Source: Euryarchaeota archaeon UBA106
GTDB lineage: Archaea; Thermoplasmatota; Poseidoniia; Poseidoniales; Thalassarchaeaceae
Length of the DNA: 12,415 bases
Direction: 5' to 3'
NCBI GenBank assembly: GCA_002502365.1
Contig: DAOJ01000048.1
Coordinates: 1 to 12,415, forward strand
Part shown: positions 7,059-12,415 of the stretch, one piece after another
Layout: every line of letters begins with the position of its first letter
Numbering within the stretch: position 1 is the first letter of the stretch
The notes under the pieces: generated by a model
What the model was told of the DNA's origin: nothing
What the model saw: only the letters and a program-made list of their open reading frames with translations
The model's database searches: none
Translations under genes and position numbers: made by a program

Positions 7059-7079
7059 CCCTTCGCGAGTAGCGAGGGG
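7059..7079 (+). promoter_or_regulatory. Leader hairpin sequestering the rpe Shine-Dalgarno
   Basis: CCCTTCGC (7059-7066), loop GAGTA, GCGAGGGG (7072-7079): an 8-bp stem with one G-U pair. The 3' arm contains GAGGGG, the ribosome binding site 6 nt before the ATG at 7086. In RNA the site would be paired, a layout typical of translational control. No known riboswitch aptamer fits in a leader this short. Confidence 0.5.
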
Positions 7080-7085
7080 AGTATT

Positions 7086-7766
7086 ATGGAAATCACTCCA
7101 AGCATTCTAACTGCGGATTTTTCACGTCTTGGAGATACTTTAGAAGAAGCCGTAGATGCAGGAATAAATTGGATTCACATGGACGTTATGGACGGCAATT
7201 GGGTAGTAAACAAGACCATCACTTTCGGACCTGCGTTGATTCGTTCAGTAAGAGATAGGTTAGGCCCTGAGGTCTTCATTGATTGTCACCTGATGGTAAC
7301 TAACGCAGAAGAAACTTGGACTCAGTATGTCGATGCCGGTGTTGACTTGGTCATCGCTCATATTGAGGCAATTGACGACCCACGAGGATTAATCTCTAAT
7401 CTTCACTCAGCCGACTGTCAAGCAGGTCTAGTACTCAATCCTGATACACCTAGTGACTCAATTTTACCATATCTTGCCGACCTTGATCTAGTACTGGTTA
7501 TGTCGGTTGTACCCGGTAAAGGGGGCCAATCATTCATGCCTGAAGTAGAAGGGAAAGTTAGAGAATTCCGAGCCGCAATTGACGAGCAGATAAGGAATGG
7601 AGGAAGAGCAACTAAATTGATGATTGATGGAGGAATTAAGCATCACAACTCGGCTATGGTTTCTGAATGGGGTATCGATGTCGCAGTCGTTGGAAGCGGT
7701 CTCATTAATGACAAAGCTAGCATCGCAGATAATTTCGCAGAAATCAATTCGGCTCTTGGCCTTTGA
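7086..7766 (+). CDS. rpe: Ribulose-phosphate 3-epimerase
   Basis: A 226-residue TIM-barrel enzyme that interconverts D-ribulose 5-phosphate and D-xylulose 5-phosphate in the pentose phosphate pathway. It shows PSILTADFSRL at the N-terminus with Ser6, metal ligands His31 and Asp33 in HMDVMDG, His68 in CHLMV and Asp181 in MIDGGI; VVGSGL near the C-terminus is the phosphate-binding region. The usual MSVNPGFGGQ loop reads MSVVPGKGGQ here, a small departure. The frame is open back to a GTG at 7035, but ATG at 7086 is chosen because it follows GAGGGGAGTATT and starts the protein at the conserved MEITPSIL; the extra 17 residues would be unrelated to the family. It heads an operon with bolA, grx and a transporter. 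Confidence 0.94.
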   Translation: MEITPSILTADFSRLGDTLEEAVDAGINWIHMDVMDGNWVVNKTITFGPALIRSVRDRLGPEVFIDCHLMVTNAEETWTQYVDAGVDLVIAHIEAIDDPRGLISNLHSADCQAGLVLNPDTPSDSILPYLADLDLVLVMSVVPGKGGQSFMPEVEGKVREFRAAIDEQIRNGGRATKLMIDGGIKHHNSAMVSEWGIDVAVVGSGLINDKASIADNFAEINSALGL

Positions 7767-7815
7767 TTGGTTCACGCGGGAGCATTCAAATCACAGCGGC
7801 CCGAGCAGGTGAACG

Positions 7816-8142
7816 ATGGTCACGGAGCAGTGGGTAGTCGAAGAAGTCCTGAAAGTAGTTCCAGGAGCTACGGTTGAGGTTAACGACCTGCATGGAAGTG
7901 GAGACCATTTTCATGTACGAGTTATCTCAGAAAGTTATGAAGGAATTCGACCATTACAAAGGCAAAGACCCATCTTGAGCCACTTCAAGCAATTCATTGC
8001 TCAGAACACAGTTCATGCATTAGATCTCAAATGTATGACACCGGCTCAAGCTGAGCAGGCAGGAGACACCTCGTTTGATCCGCATGGTGAGAAAGAGATG
8101 CAATTTTTTGGAGTACACATACGCCGACCAGATCAGGAGTGA
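7816..8142 (+). CDS. bolA: BolA family protein
   Basis: A 108-residue BolA-fold protein. The core has the family pattern VNDLHGSGDHFHVRVIS (22-38), LQRQRPI (47-53) and VHALDLKCMTP (66-76). BolA proteins bind CGFS monothiol glutaredoxins and share a [2Fe-2S] cluster through conserved His residues; His67 in VHAL is the likely ligand, and HFH (31-33) lies in the loop facing the partner. The gene for such a glutaredoxin begins 4 nt downstream, strongly supporting this role in iron-sulfur trafficking or iron sensing. Residues about 80-108 form an extension beyond the usual core. ATG 7816 follows AGGTGAACG, a reasonable ribosome binding site. The gap to rpe is 49 nt, with no promoter I can see, so it is likely cotranscribed. 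Confidence 0.93.
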   Translation: MVTEQWVVEEVLKVVPGATVEVNDLHGSGDHFHVRVISESYEGIRPLQRQRPILSHFKQFIAQNTVHALDLKCMTPAQAEQAGDTSFDPHGEKEMQFFGVHIRRPDQE

Positions 8143-8146
8143 TAGA

Positions 8147-8479
8147 ATGAGTTTCAATTGGACCCCAGACGAATTAAATGCCCTAGTAAATGAACACCGA
8201 ATAGTTCTCTTCATGAAGGGAACACCAGAACAACCACAATGTGGATTTAGCAATAGAGCTGCAACAGTTTTGAATCAACTCGGGGAACCCTTCGCAAGCG
8301 TAAATGTGCTCGCCGATCCAAGGGCCATTCCGTCCGTCTGCACTTGGGCCGACTTCCCAACAATGCCTCAAGTGTACATTCACGGAGAACTAATTGGCGG
8401 CTCGGATATAGCACTAGAAATGTTCCAATCTGGCGAGCTACAACAAATGATTGCCGACGGCGATGCAAATTCCGAGTGA
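8147..8479 (+). CDS. grxD: CGFS-type monothiol glutaredoxin (Grx4/GrxD-like)
   Basis: A 110-residue monothiol glutaredoxin. It has FMKGTPEQPQCGFSNRA, with Lys24 and the CGFS motif (Cys32), the cis-proline TMPQVYI (72-78) and GGSDI (84-88) for glutathione binding. CGFS glutaredoxins hold a [2Fe-2S] cluster with glutathione, transfer it to acceptors, and pair with BolA, whose gene lies 4 nt upstream. The start ATG 8147 is chosen over upstream in-frame codons because GGAG (8136-8139) overlaps the bolA stop region 7 nt before it and the protein then begins as in the family. Whether this organism makes glutathione or uses another thiol is not visible here; in Euryarchaeota glutathione is uncommon, so the ligand is an open point. 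The gene symbol is by family analogy. Confidence 0.93.
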   Translation: MSFNWTPDELNALVNEHRIVLFMKGTPEQPQCGFSNRAATVLNQLGEPFASVNVLADPRAIPSVCTWADFPTMPQVYIHGELIGGSDIALEMFQSGELQQMIADGDANSE

Positions 8480-8488
8480 GGCGATTGG

Positions 8489-9427
8489 ATGGCGACGGCT
8501 GAAGACCGTCGCACCATGATTATCGCCTTAGCAGGGGCGACGGTGATATCCTTCGCTCCTCTACTGTATATTCGCTCAGATACAACAGCATTGACTGGAG
8601 CATTCTATCGAATGCTGTACGCACTTCCTATCTTGGGATTATTGGTTTGGACATCAAAGAAGGAAGACCCTCGGGATTCTAATTCTCGCTGGCTTGCCTT
8701 TGGGGCGGGCATTCTACTCGCAATCGATTTCGCAGGTTATCACAGTGCAATAGACTACATTGGCAGTGGGATTGCGACAATGATTGGTAACTCTCAGGTA
8801 ATTATTGTCACATTAGTTAGTTGGTGGTTATTTGGTGAACGACCAAATCGATTTATTCTTCTCTCATTGCCAATGGTGATGATTGGATTACTGCTGATTT
8901 CTGGAATATGGGATGACAATCCCTTCGGCGATGATCCGGTAAAGGGAGTGATTGGAGGCATGGTCGCCGCAGTATTCTATTCCTCCTTCTTAATCGCCTA
9001 TCGCCAATCGAATAGAATAGGGGGTCCAGCTGTAAACTCCCAATTCGATGCAACCGCAGGAGCAACTCTCGGTATCCTAATCTTAGGCACTACACCTCCA
9101 ACCTCTTTAGGAATCGAAGCTATCGATCATTCAATCACTTGGCCTAATCATGGCTGGTTGCTATTATTAGCAATATCTTGCCAAGTAATCGGTTGGATTG
9201 CAATTACCTACGCTCTTCCTAGACTACCCGCCGCCCATACCTCCTTCGCAGTGCTATTACAGCCGGTACTGACCATCGTTTGGGGTGTGCTTATACTCAA
9301 CGAATCACCCTCATTACAACAATCCGCAGGAATGATACTGATTTTCTCAGCAATCATCGCTGTGACATTATTTGGTGCAGCAGAAGAAACAAATGAATTA
9401 TCGAAAAATAATTCCCTTGTAAATTAA
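8489..9427 (+). CDS. EamA/DMT superfamily transporter
   Basis: A 312-residue integral membrane protein with about ten hydrophobic segments arranged as two EamA repeats (about residues 10-140 and 150-297). The first ends with IATMIGNSQVIIVTLVSWWLFGERP, the second with AAHTSFAVLLQPVLTIVWGVLILNE, both typical of drug/metabolite transporters; the conserved Glu after each helix pair (Glu117 and Glu272) is present. Members export or import small metabolites; the substrate cannot be inferred from sequence. It starts 9 nt after the glutaredoxin stop, with GAGG overlapping that stop (TGAGGCGATTGG before ATG), so it is the last gene of the rpe-bolA-grx operon. The tail (about 299-312) is hydrophilic and cytoplasmic-looking. 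Confidence 0.9.
   Translation: MATAEDRRTMIIALAGATVISFAPLLYIRSDTTALTGAFYRMLYALPILGLLVWTSKKEDPRDSNSRWLAFGAGILLAIDFAGYHSAIDYIGSGIATMIGNSQVIIVTLVSWWLFGERPNRFILLSLPMVMIGLLLISGIWDDNPFGDDPVKGVIGGMVAAVFYSSFLIAYRQSNRIGGPAVNSQFDATAGATLGILILGTTPPTSLGIEAIDHSITWPNHGWLLLLAISCQVIGWIAITYALPRLPAAHTSFAVLLQPVLTIVWGVLILNESPSLQQSAGMILIFSAIIAVTLFGAAEETNELSKNNSLVN
9402..9413 (+). promoter_or_regulatory. BRE/TATA-like box before the 9.4-kb candidate RNA
   Basis: CGAAAAATAATT, inside the end of the transporter gene: a BRE-like CGAAA followed by an AT core. Initiation about 25 nt downstream would fall near 9432-9437, the first strand of the predicted closing helix. The position fits well, but AT-rich motifs are frequent. 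Confidence 0.35.
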
Positions 9428-9431
9428 TCCA

Positions 9432-9640
9432 AGGCCTCCGCGTACCTCGAAAAAGTGTACAGGGCGAGAGACACAAGCGAGGGGATGGGATGCACTCAGC
9501 GAGAACCTCAACGGCCCCGTACGGAAAGTCCTCAGCCCAGACGATAGATAATCGTTATGCGAAATAGGCCTCTTAGAGCAAAGAATGCCATACTAAGGGA
9601 CAATTTATTAGAAAAATCAAATCATTTCGATTGGATGTTT
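9432..9640 (+). ncRNA. Candidate structured non-coding RNA between convergent genes
   Basis: The 234-bp space between the transporter and the methionine aminopeptidase gene has no plausible coding frame, and its first 140 bp are GC-rich. Visible pairings on the plus strand: AGGCCT (9432-9437) with AGGCCT (9566-9571), closing a 140-nt domain; CCTCG (9445-9449) with CGAGG (9478-9482), enclosing GTGT (9455-9458) with ACAC (9471-9474); and ACGAT (9541-9545) with ATCGT (9551-9555) over a 5-nt loop. A TATA-like box lies about 25 nt before the first helix and a T7 run follows. CGGAAAGTCC (9521-9530) resembles part of the RNase P conserved region I, but the rest of RNase P is absent and would not fit before the facing gene. 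Family unknown. The 3' half (about 9580-9640) is AT-rich and may be only tail. Confidence 0.42.
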
Positions 9641-9644
9641 TTTT
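9638..9644 (+). terminator. T7 run, likely archaeal terminator
   Basis: Seven consecutive T on the plus strand, 18 nt before the end of the facing gene. Archaeal RNA polymerase stops at such U-runs without a hairpin. It could end both the candidate RNA and the rpe-bolA-grx-eamA transcript. Confidence 0.45.
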
Positions 9645-9661
9645 CTAGAAATTTAACAAAT

Positions 9662-10675
9662 TCATTCTACAGTAAGGACCTCAGGTCCTCCTTCAGTTAT
9701 CCAAACCGTATGCTCATATTGACCTACCAAACCACGATCTTCGCAACGTAGAGCAGAATATGTTTCAAGGAATCTTATTGAAATCAATTTCTTCACCAAA
9801 GCATTCCATTTCTTACGAAGAATTTCTTCTTCCTCCCCGGGGAATGGCTTCTCTAGTAGAGGATACGCCCATCGTTCTGCAAATGGAAGGGTATGGTAGC
9901 GTTCTTCGATATACCTCGCCATTGTTGCACCGATTGGTTTGAGTTTGTTTTTTGACATTGCCTTACGTATTGTTATGTTTCCAGTTACCCTGTAGATATT
10001 ACTGGAATTGCTTGGAGGAATATTCTCAACCATCCCTGATTTTCCTGTTGTGTTAAATGGTTCAACGGCATATATCGAACCTAATTCCACACCACCCTTG
10101 AATCCTGGATTATCAGCACCGCAGGCATGAGCAGGAATCGATGTCCCAGCATGTAAATTCCAACGGGTCAATTCATGTCCGCATAGGTTACGAATAGGCT
10201 CGAAGCCTGCGTCTTTGTGAACCTGTTCAGCAGCAGCACCGATCTCGTACCATGGAGTGCCGGGGTGCATTTTCTCAATCGAAGCATCCCTTGCTTCCTT
10301 TGCTGCCTTAATCTGCTCCGTGTGCTTACCTCCATTGCCAACTTCAATGGTCATAGCATTGTCCGCAATTGCCCCGCCAACATGGACTCCGACATCGAGT
10401 TTCACTAGGTCTCCTTTCTGGAAAACCATGTCACCTTCCCAACCCTCGGGAGCGGTTAGTCGATGGTCACTTGTGTAATGGGCGGCGATATCATTGACAG
10501 AAATAGTCACAGGGAATGCAGGAGTTCCTCCATGCCTTCGAATAAACCGCTCAGCCGAATCAATTACTTCGTCCCAAGCCTTACCTGCGACTATCTCTCC
10601 TTTGATTCCTTCAAGGGTCCGTCGAGCTACATGCCCAGCGTCTCGCCATTGTTTGAGATCTGACTCTTCCACCAT
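9662..10675 (-). CDS. map: Type II methionine aminopeptidase
   Basis: A 337-residue dinuclear metal enzyme that removes the initiator methionine from new proteins. All ligands are visible: Asp94 (LDVGVHVGG), Asp105 (IADNAM), His167 (CGHEL), Glu205 (YAVEPF) and Glu321 (GQYEHTVW), with the substrate-contacting His66 (AAHYTS). The insertion between His167 and Glu321 (about 245-310) is the mark of the type II (archaeal/eukaryotic) class; the length is slightly above the common archaeal size. The start ATG 10675 is supported by GAGG 7 nt upstream and by the family-like N-terminus (ESDLKQWRDAGHVARRTLEGIK). This start lies inside the upstream sua5 gene, giving a real 49-nt overlap in another frame. 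It is the last gene of the minus-strand cluster. Confidence 0.95.
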   Translation of the reverse strand: MVEESDLKQWRDAGHVARRTLEGIKGEIVAGKAWDEVIDSAERFIRRHGGTPAFPVTISVNDIAAHYTSDHRLTAPEGWEGDMVFQKGDLVKLDVGVHVGGAIADNAMTIEVGNGGKHTEQIKAAKEARDASIEKMHPGTPWYEIGAAAEQVHKDAGFEPIRNLCGHELTRWNLHAGTSIPAHACGADNPGFKGGVELGSIYAVEPFNTTGKSGMVENIPPSNSSNIYRVTGNITIRKAMSKNKLKPIGATMARYIEERYHTLPFAERWAYPLLEKPFPGEEEEILRKKWNALVKKLISIRFLETYSALRCEDRGLVGQYEHTVWITEGGPEVLTVE

Positions 10676-11280
10676 AACAAAACCTCATCTGCAGGAATTA
10701 TTCCTTCTCTCAGCACCTCTATGCTCGCGCAATCGGATACATCACAGACCGAATACCACGCTATCAAAGTACTGGGTAAGCCTCCGGGAGTATTTCCCTC
10801 CACTAAACCGACTTTATGGCCAGCTTTTCGAAGGGTTTCTATGGTATCAGGGCAATTGGATTCCGGCTCGGTACCACTAATGTTTGCAGAGGTTGCTGTG
10901 AGTGGACCTGTGGCTTGCAGTAGTGCTTTTGCGACTGGGTGAGCGACTACTCTGATGGCAATTTTATCTGCCCCCAGCCGACTATCAAGAGTCTTCTTTG
11001 CTGGAAGTACCAAAGTTAGAGAACCCTCTGGAAATGAAGCCAATAAGTCAGGAATGTCATCGGTTAACTCGACTAAGTTGGAGGCCTGTTCTAAATCGGC
11101 CACTCCAATACTAACCGGCATGTGTGAAGGTCTGTTTTTGATTGCATACAAACCATCCAAGGCATTACTTGTTGGAAGGCAACCCAGAGCAGGTTGGGTT
11201 GAAGTTGGGTAGACTATACAACCTCCAGAAGCAACTATTGATAGAGCCTCAGGAGAAATGACGTCTGAGTCTTCAGCCAA
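10627..11280 (-). CDS. Sua5/YrdC-type threonylcarbamoyl-AMP synthase
   Basis: A single-domain YrdC protein of 217 residues that makes threonylcarbamoyl-AMP from threonine, bicarbonate and ATP for t6A modification of ANN-decoding tRNAs. It shows YPTSTQPALG (24-33, normally YPTETxYGLG), AIKNRP (Lys48, Arg50), IAIRV (Arg110) and TSANISG (130-136). The first motif is divergent: the usual Glu is Ser and the Tyr-Gly is Pro-Ala, so activity should not be taken for granted. It lacks the C-terminal Sua5 domain. I choose the TTG at 11280: GGAGG lies 8 nt before it and the first 10 residues then lead straight into the domain. An ATG at 11337 in the same frame would give 236 residues, but has no Shine-Dalgarno and overlaps the RDD gene by 44 nt. 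The end overlaps map by 49 nt. Confidence 0.88.
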   Translation of the reverse strand: MAEDSDVISPEALSIVASGGCIVYPTSTQPALGCLPTSNALDGLYAIKNRPSHMPVSIGVADLEQASNLVELTDDIPDLLASFPEGSLTLVLPAKKTLDSRLGADKIAIRVVAHPVAKALLQATGPLTATSANISGTEPESNCPDTIETLRKAGHKVGLVEGNTPGGLPSTLIAWYSVCDVSDCASIEVLREGIIPADEVLLWWKSQISNNGETLGM

Positions 11281-11288
11281 AATACGGT

Positions 11289-11295
11289 CCTCCTC
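11289..11295 (-). promoter_or_regulatory. Ribosome binding site deciding the sua5 start
   Basis: GAGGAGG on the minus strand, overlapping the TGA stop of the RDD gene (TGAGGAGG), 8 nt before TTG 11280. It favours the TTG start and suggests reinitiation by ribosomes finishing the RDD gene. Confidence 0.5.
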
Positions 11296-11869
11296 ACTTG
11301 ATATGTTTCCGATTTGCAGGAGGCAAAGAATCTGCATGTGCGACTATAGAACCGACATGTAAGTCAATATTGGATTGGTGAGTGTGTCTTTGAGAAATCC
11401 TCGCTAATTCCCGAACTCCTTGAATTATGTTTAGTATTGGGATTAGAAAAACCAACTTTCTCCAAGCGCGTTGATCCCACATCTGGCTAGTCATCGCTGA
11501 ACCGTCTTCGGCGAGCACAGCGATACCAAACATTCTCTGACCTAATGAGCGAGAATACCTAAGTCCAGTCAATCGCCAGTAAAGCCAGTGGCTGACAAGG
11601 AGAATTGCGACCATTGCGAGGGCGTGGTGGAACGATGAGGAAGCCCAAAGTGTGAGGTTCCATGCATCAATAATTTGTCCACTGGTAGCCACCATCAAAA
11701 TGGTTGTGACGATGACTACATCGACGCTCAATGCAGCGGTTCTACGAACTCCCGATGCTAGAATTGTGCCTTCGGGAACAGGCCAATGACCGCCTTCCTC
11801 AGCCGTTACGATTTGCTTTGCAAGCGTCCCTCCGCCTTGTAGGGAGATTGGCGAATCGTGGTCACCCAT
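11294..11869 (-). CDS. RDD family integral membrane protein
   Basis: A 191-residue membrane protein of the RDD family, whose members have about three membrane helices and poorly known roles (some act in Na+ or Li+/H+ exchange). The RDD signature is seen in VRRTAALSVDVVIV (Arg42-Arg43 and Asp50), the central SLGQRMFGIAVL (108-119) matches the family's PGKxxxGxxV block, and the C-terminal RISQRHTHQSNIDLHVGSIV resembles the usual RxxHDxxxGTxVV. Hydrophobic stretches lie at about 47-63, 82-99 and 137-149; the first about 35 residues are cytoplasmic and Gly/Glu-rich. I choose the ATG at 11869: it follows the helicase stop by 8 nt with GAGG overlapping that stop (TGAGGATTAGC). An ATG at 11902 in frame would add 11 residues and overlap the helicase. 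Substrate unknown. Confidence 0.85.
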   Translation of the reverse strand: MGDHDSPISLQGGGTLAKQIVTAEEGGHWPVPEGTILASGVRRTAALSVDVVIVTTILMVATSGQIIDAWNLTLWASSSFHHALAMVAILLVSHWLYWRLTGLRYSRSLGQRMFGIAVLAEDGSAMTSQMWDQRAWRKLVFLIPILNIIQGVRELARISQRHTHQSNIDLHVGSIVAHADSLPPANRKHIK

Positions 11870-11877
11870 GCTAATCC

Positions 11878-12415
11878 TCAACCCATGCCGAGAATGTGCC
11901 ACGCCTCAAGGTTACGTCCACGAATGTAATCCAACCATGAAGCCCAAGTCTCGTCATTACGAAGTGTATCCGGGTCTCCAATTACTATTAATCCACGTTT
12001 TGCTCTTGTCAAAGCGACGTTCAGACGTCTTGCATCCGAGAGGAACCCAACAATCCCATCTGAATTCGATCGTACGCAAGAGAAGATGATGACCTCCTTT
12101 TCCCTGCCCTGATAACCATCAACGGTGTGAACTTCAACTGAATCATTTCGTTCCGGAAGGGCATCACGAATCGCTCTAACCTGTCCAGCATAAGGCGTAA
12201 TTATTCCAATATCAGCCTCTTCCAAATCGCCTGCCTGTAGTAGATTTTCCAGTATTTTTGCAACCCAACCAGCCTCTGCAGGATTTTCTTTCGAAGCCCC
12301 ATCAGGTGAAAGTAACTCATCTCCATTAACTGGCAGAAATGCCATTGGAACTTCCCAATCATTCCAAAGTAGCCCTGCAGGATTAGGTCGTTCGGCTGCT
12401 GTGATGCCATCGACT
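11878..12415 (-). CDS. Superfamily 1 (UPF1/Dna2-like) helicase, C-terminal part
   Basis: The C-terminal about 178 residues of an ATP-dependent nucleic-acid helicase; the frame is open to the right edge, so the N-terminal part, including Walker A, lies outside. Visible pieces of the second RecA domain: DIGIITPYAGQVRAIRDAL (motif IV region), VHTVDGYQGREKEVIIFSCVRS (motif V, with Gln-Gly-Arg/Lys-Glu) and GFLSDARRLNVALTRAKRGLIVIGD (motif VI with the arginine finger). These match AAA_12-type helicases of the UPF1/IGHMBP2/Dna2 group, which unwind RNA or DNA 5' to 3'. Which substrate applies cannot be told from this end. The gene leads the minus-strand cluster and ends 8 nt before the RDD start. An internal ATG at 12345 is not the true start, since conserved-looking sequence continues upstream of it. 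Confidence 0.9.
   Translation of the reverse strand, partial: VDGITAAERPNPAGLLWNDWEVPMAFLPVNGDELLSPDGASKENPAEAGWVAKILENLLQAGDLEEADIGIITPYAGQVRAIRDALPERNDSVEVHTVDGYQGREKEVIIFSCVRSNSDGIVGFLSDARRLNVALTRAKRGLIVIGDPDTLRNDETWASWLDYIRGRNLEAWHILGMG

Noticed and set aside
7035..7085. Upstream GTG start of the epimerase adding 17 residues
   Set aside because: The extra residues have no family counterpart and cover the leader hairpin; ATG 7086 has a ribosome binding site and begins the conserved N-terminus.
8075..8146. Upstream ATG start of the glutaredoxin adding 24 residues
   Set aside because: It would lie deep inside bolA; ATG 8147 has GGAG at proper spacing and gives the normal family length.
9518..9540. 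RNase P RNA, from CGGAAAGTCC followed by CAGCCC
   Set aside because: The other conserved regions of RNase P are not found in the expected order, and a full molecule starting here would extend through the map gene. Kept only as an unnamed candidate RNA.
9428..9661. 5S rRNA, tRNA or SRP RNA
   Set aside because: The conserved CCCATTCCGAAC of 5S, the T-loop GGTTCGAATCC and the SRP helix-8 pattern are all absent.

Overview
The window looks like archaeal DNA, most likely from a marine Group II euryarchaeon (Poseidoniales-like). This rests on several weak signs together: a type II methionine aminopeptidase, BRE/TATA-like boxes instead of bacterial -10/-35 promoters, a UPF1/Dna2-type superfamily 1 helicase, a Sua5/YrdC protein, short intergenic gaps, mixed ATG/GTG/TTG starts, and bacterial-type thioredoxin, BolA and CGFS glutaredoxin. 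Taxonomy is inference; no rRNA or other marker gene is present.

Layout. (1) Positions 1-555 contain no convincing protein gene. They hold a pyrimidine-rich (+)/purine-rich (-) block in which a unit of about 183-195 nt is repeated in diverged form, with stable hairpins; I read it as a candidate structured RNA on the minus strand. (2) Minus strand 3147-556: an M32 carboxypeptidase followed by a small cytoplasmic beta-propeller protein. (3) Plus strand 3282-6657, divergent from the M32 gene: a predicted secreted S15-type (CocE/X-Pro dipeptidyl-peptidase-like) lipoprotein, and 4 nt later a winged-helix plus STAND NTPase. The divergent promoter region has a perfect 12-bp palindrome beside a TATA-like box and a hairpin that contains the GTG start. 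(4) Minus strand 6996-6658: thioredoxin, convergent with the STAND gene with no base between the two stop codons. (5) Plus strand 7086-9427: ribulose-phosphate 3-epimerase (with an SD-sequestering leader hairpin), BolA, CGFS monothiol glutaredoxin and an EamA transporter, as a tight operon. (6) 9428-9661: a GC-rich non-coding block with a TATA-like box before it and a T7 run after it, a second candidate RNA. (7) Minus strand 12415-9662: end of a superfamily 1 helicase, an RDD membrane protein, Sua5/YrdC and methionine aminopeptidase, tightly packed or overlapping.

How the genes fit together. The secreted S15 enzyme and the cytosolic M32 carboxypeptidase fit a protein- or peptide-scavenging lifestyle; the STAND regulator coupled to the S15 gene is the natural candidate to control it. 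BolA and CGFS glutaredoxin form a known [2Fe-2S]-binding partnership, and thioredoxin nearby adds a thiol-redox theme. The minus-strand cluster at the right is housekeeping: tRNA t6A modification, N-terminal Met removal and nucleic-acid unwinding. Several junctions (helicase/RDD, RDD/sua5, bolA/grx, grx/eamA) place the Shine-Dalgarno sequence over or next to the upstream stop codon, which points to translational coupling.

The most unusual items are the two candidate non-coding RNAs, the two hairpins that bury translation-initiation signals, and the lipoprotein/STAND pair. No CRISPR array, insertion sequence, tRNA or rRNA was seen.
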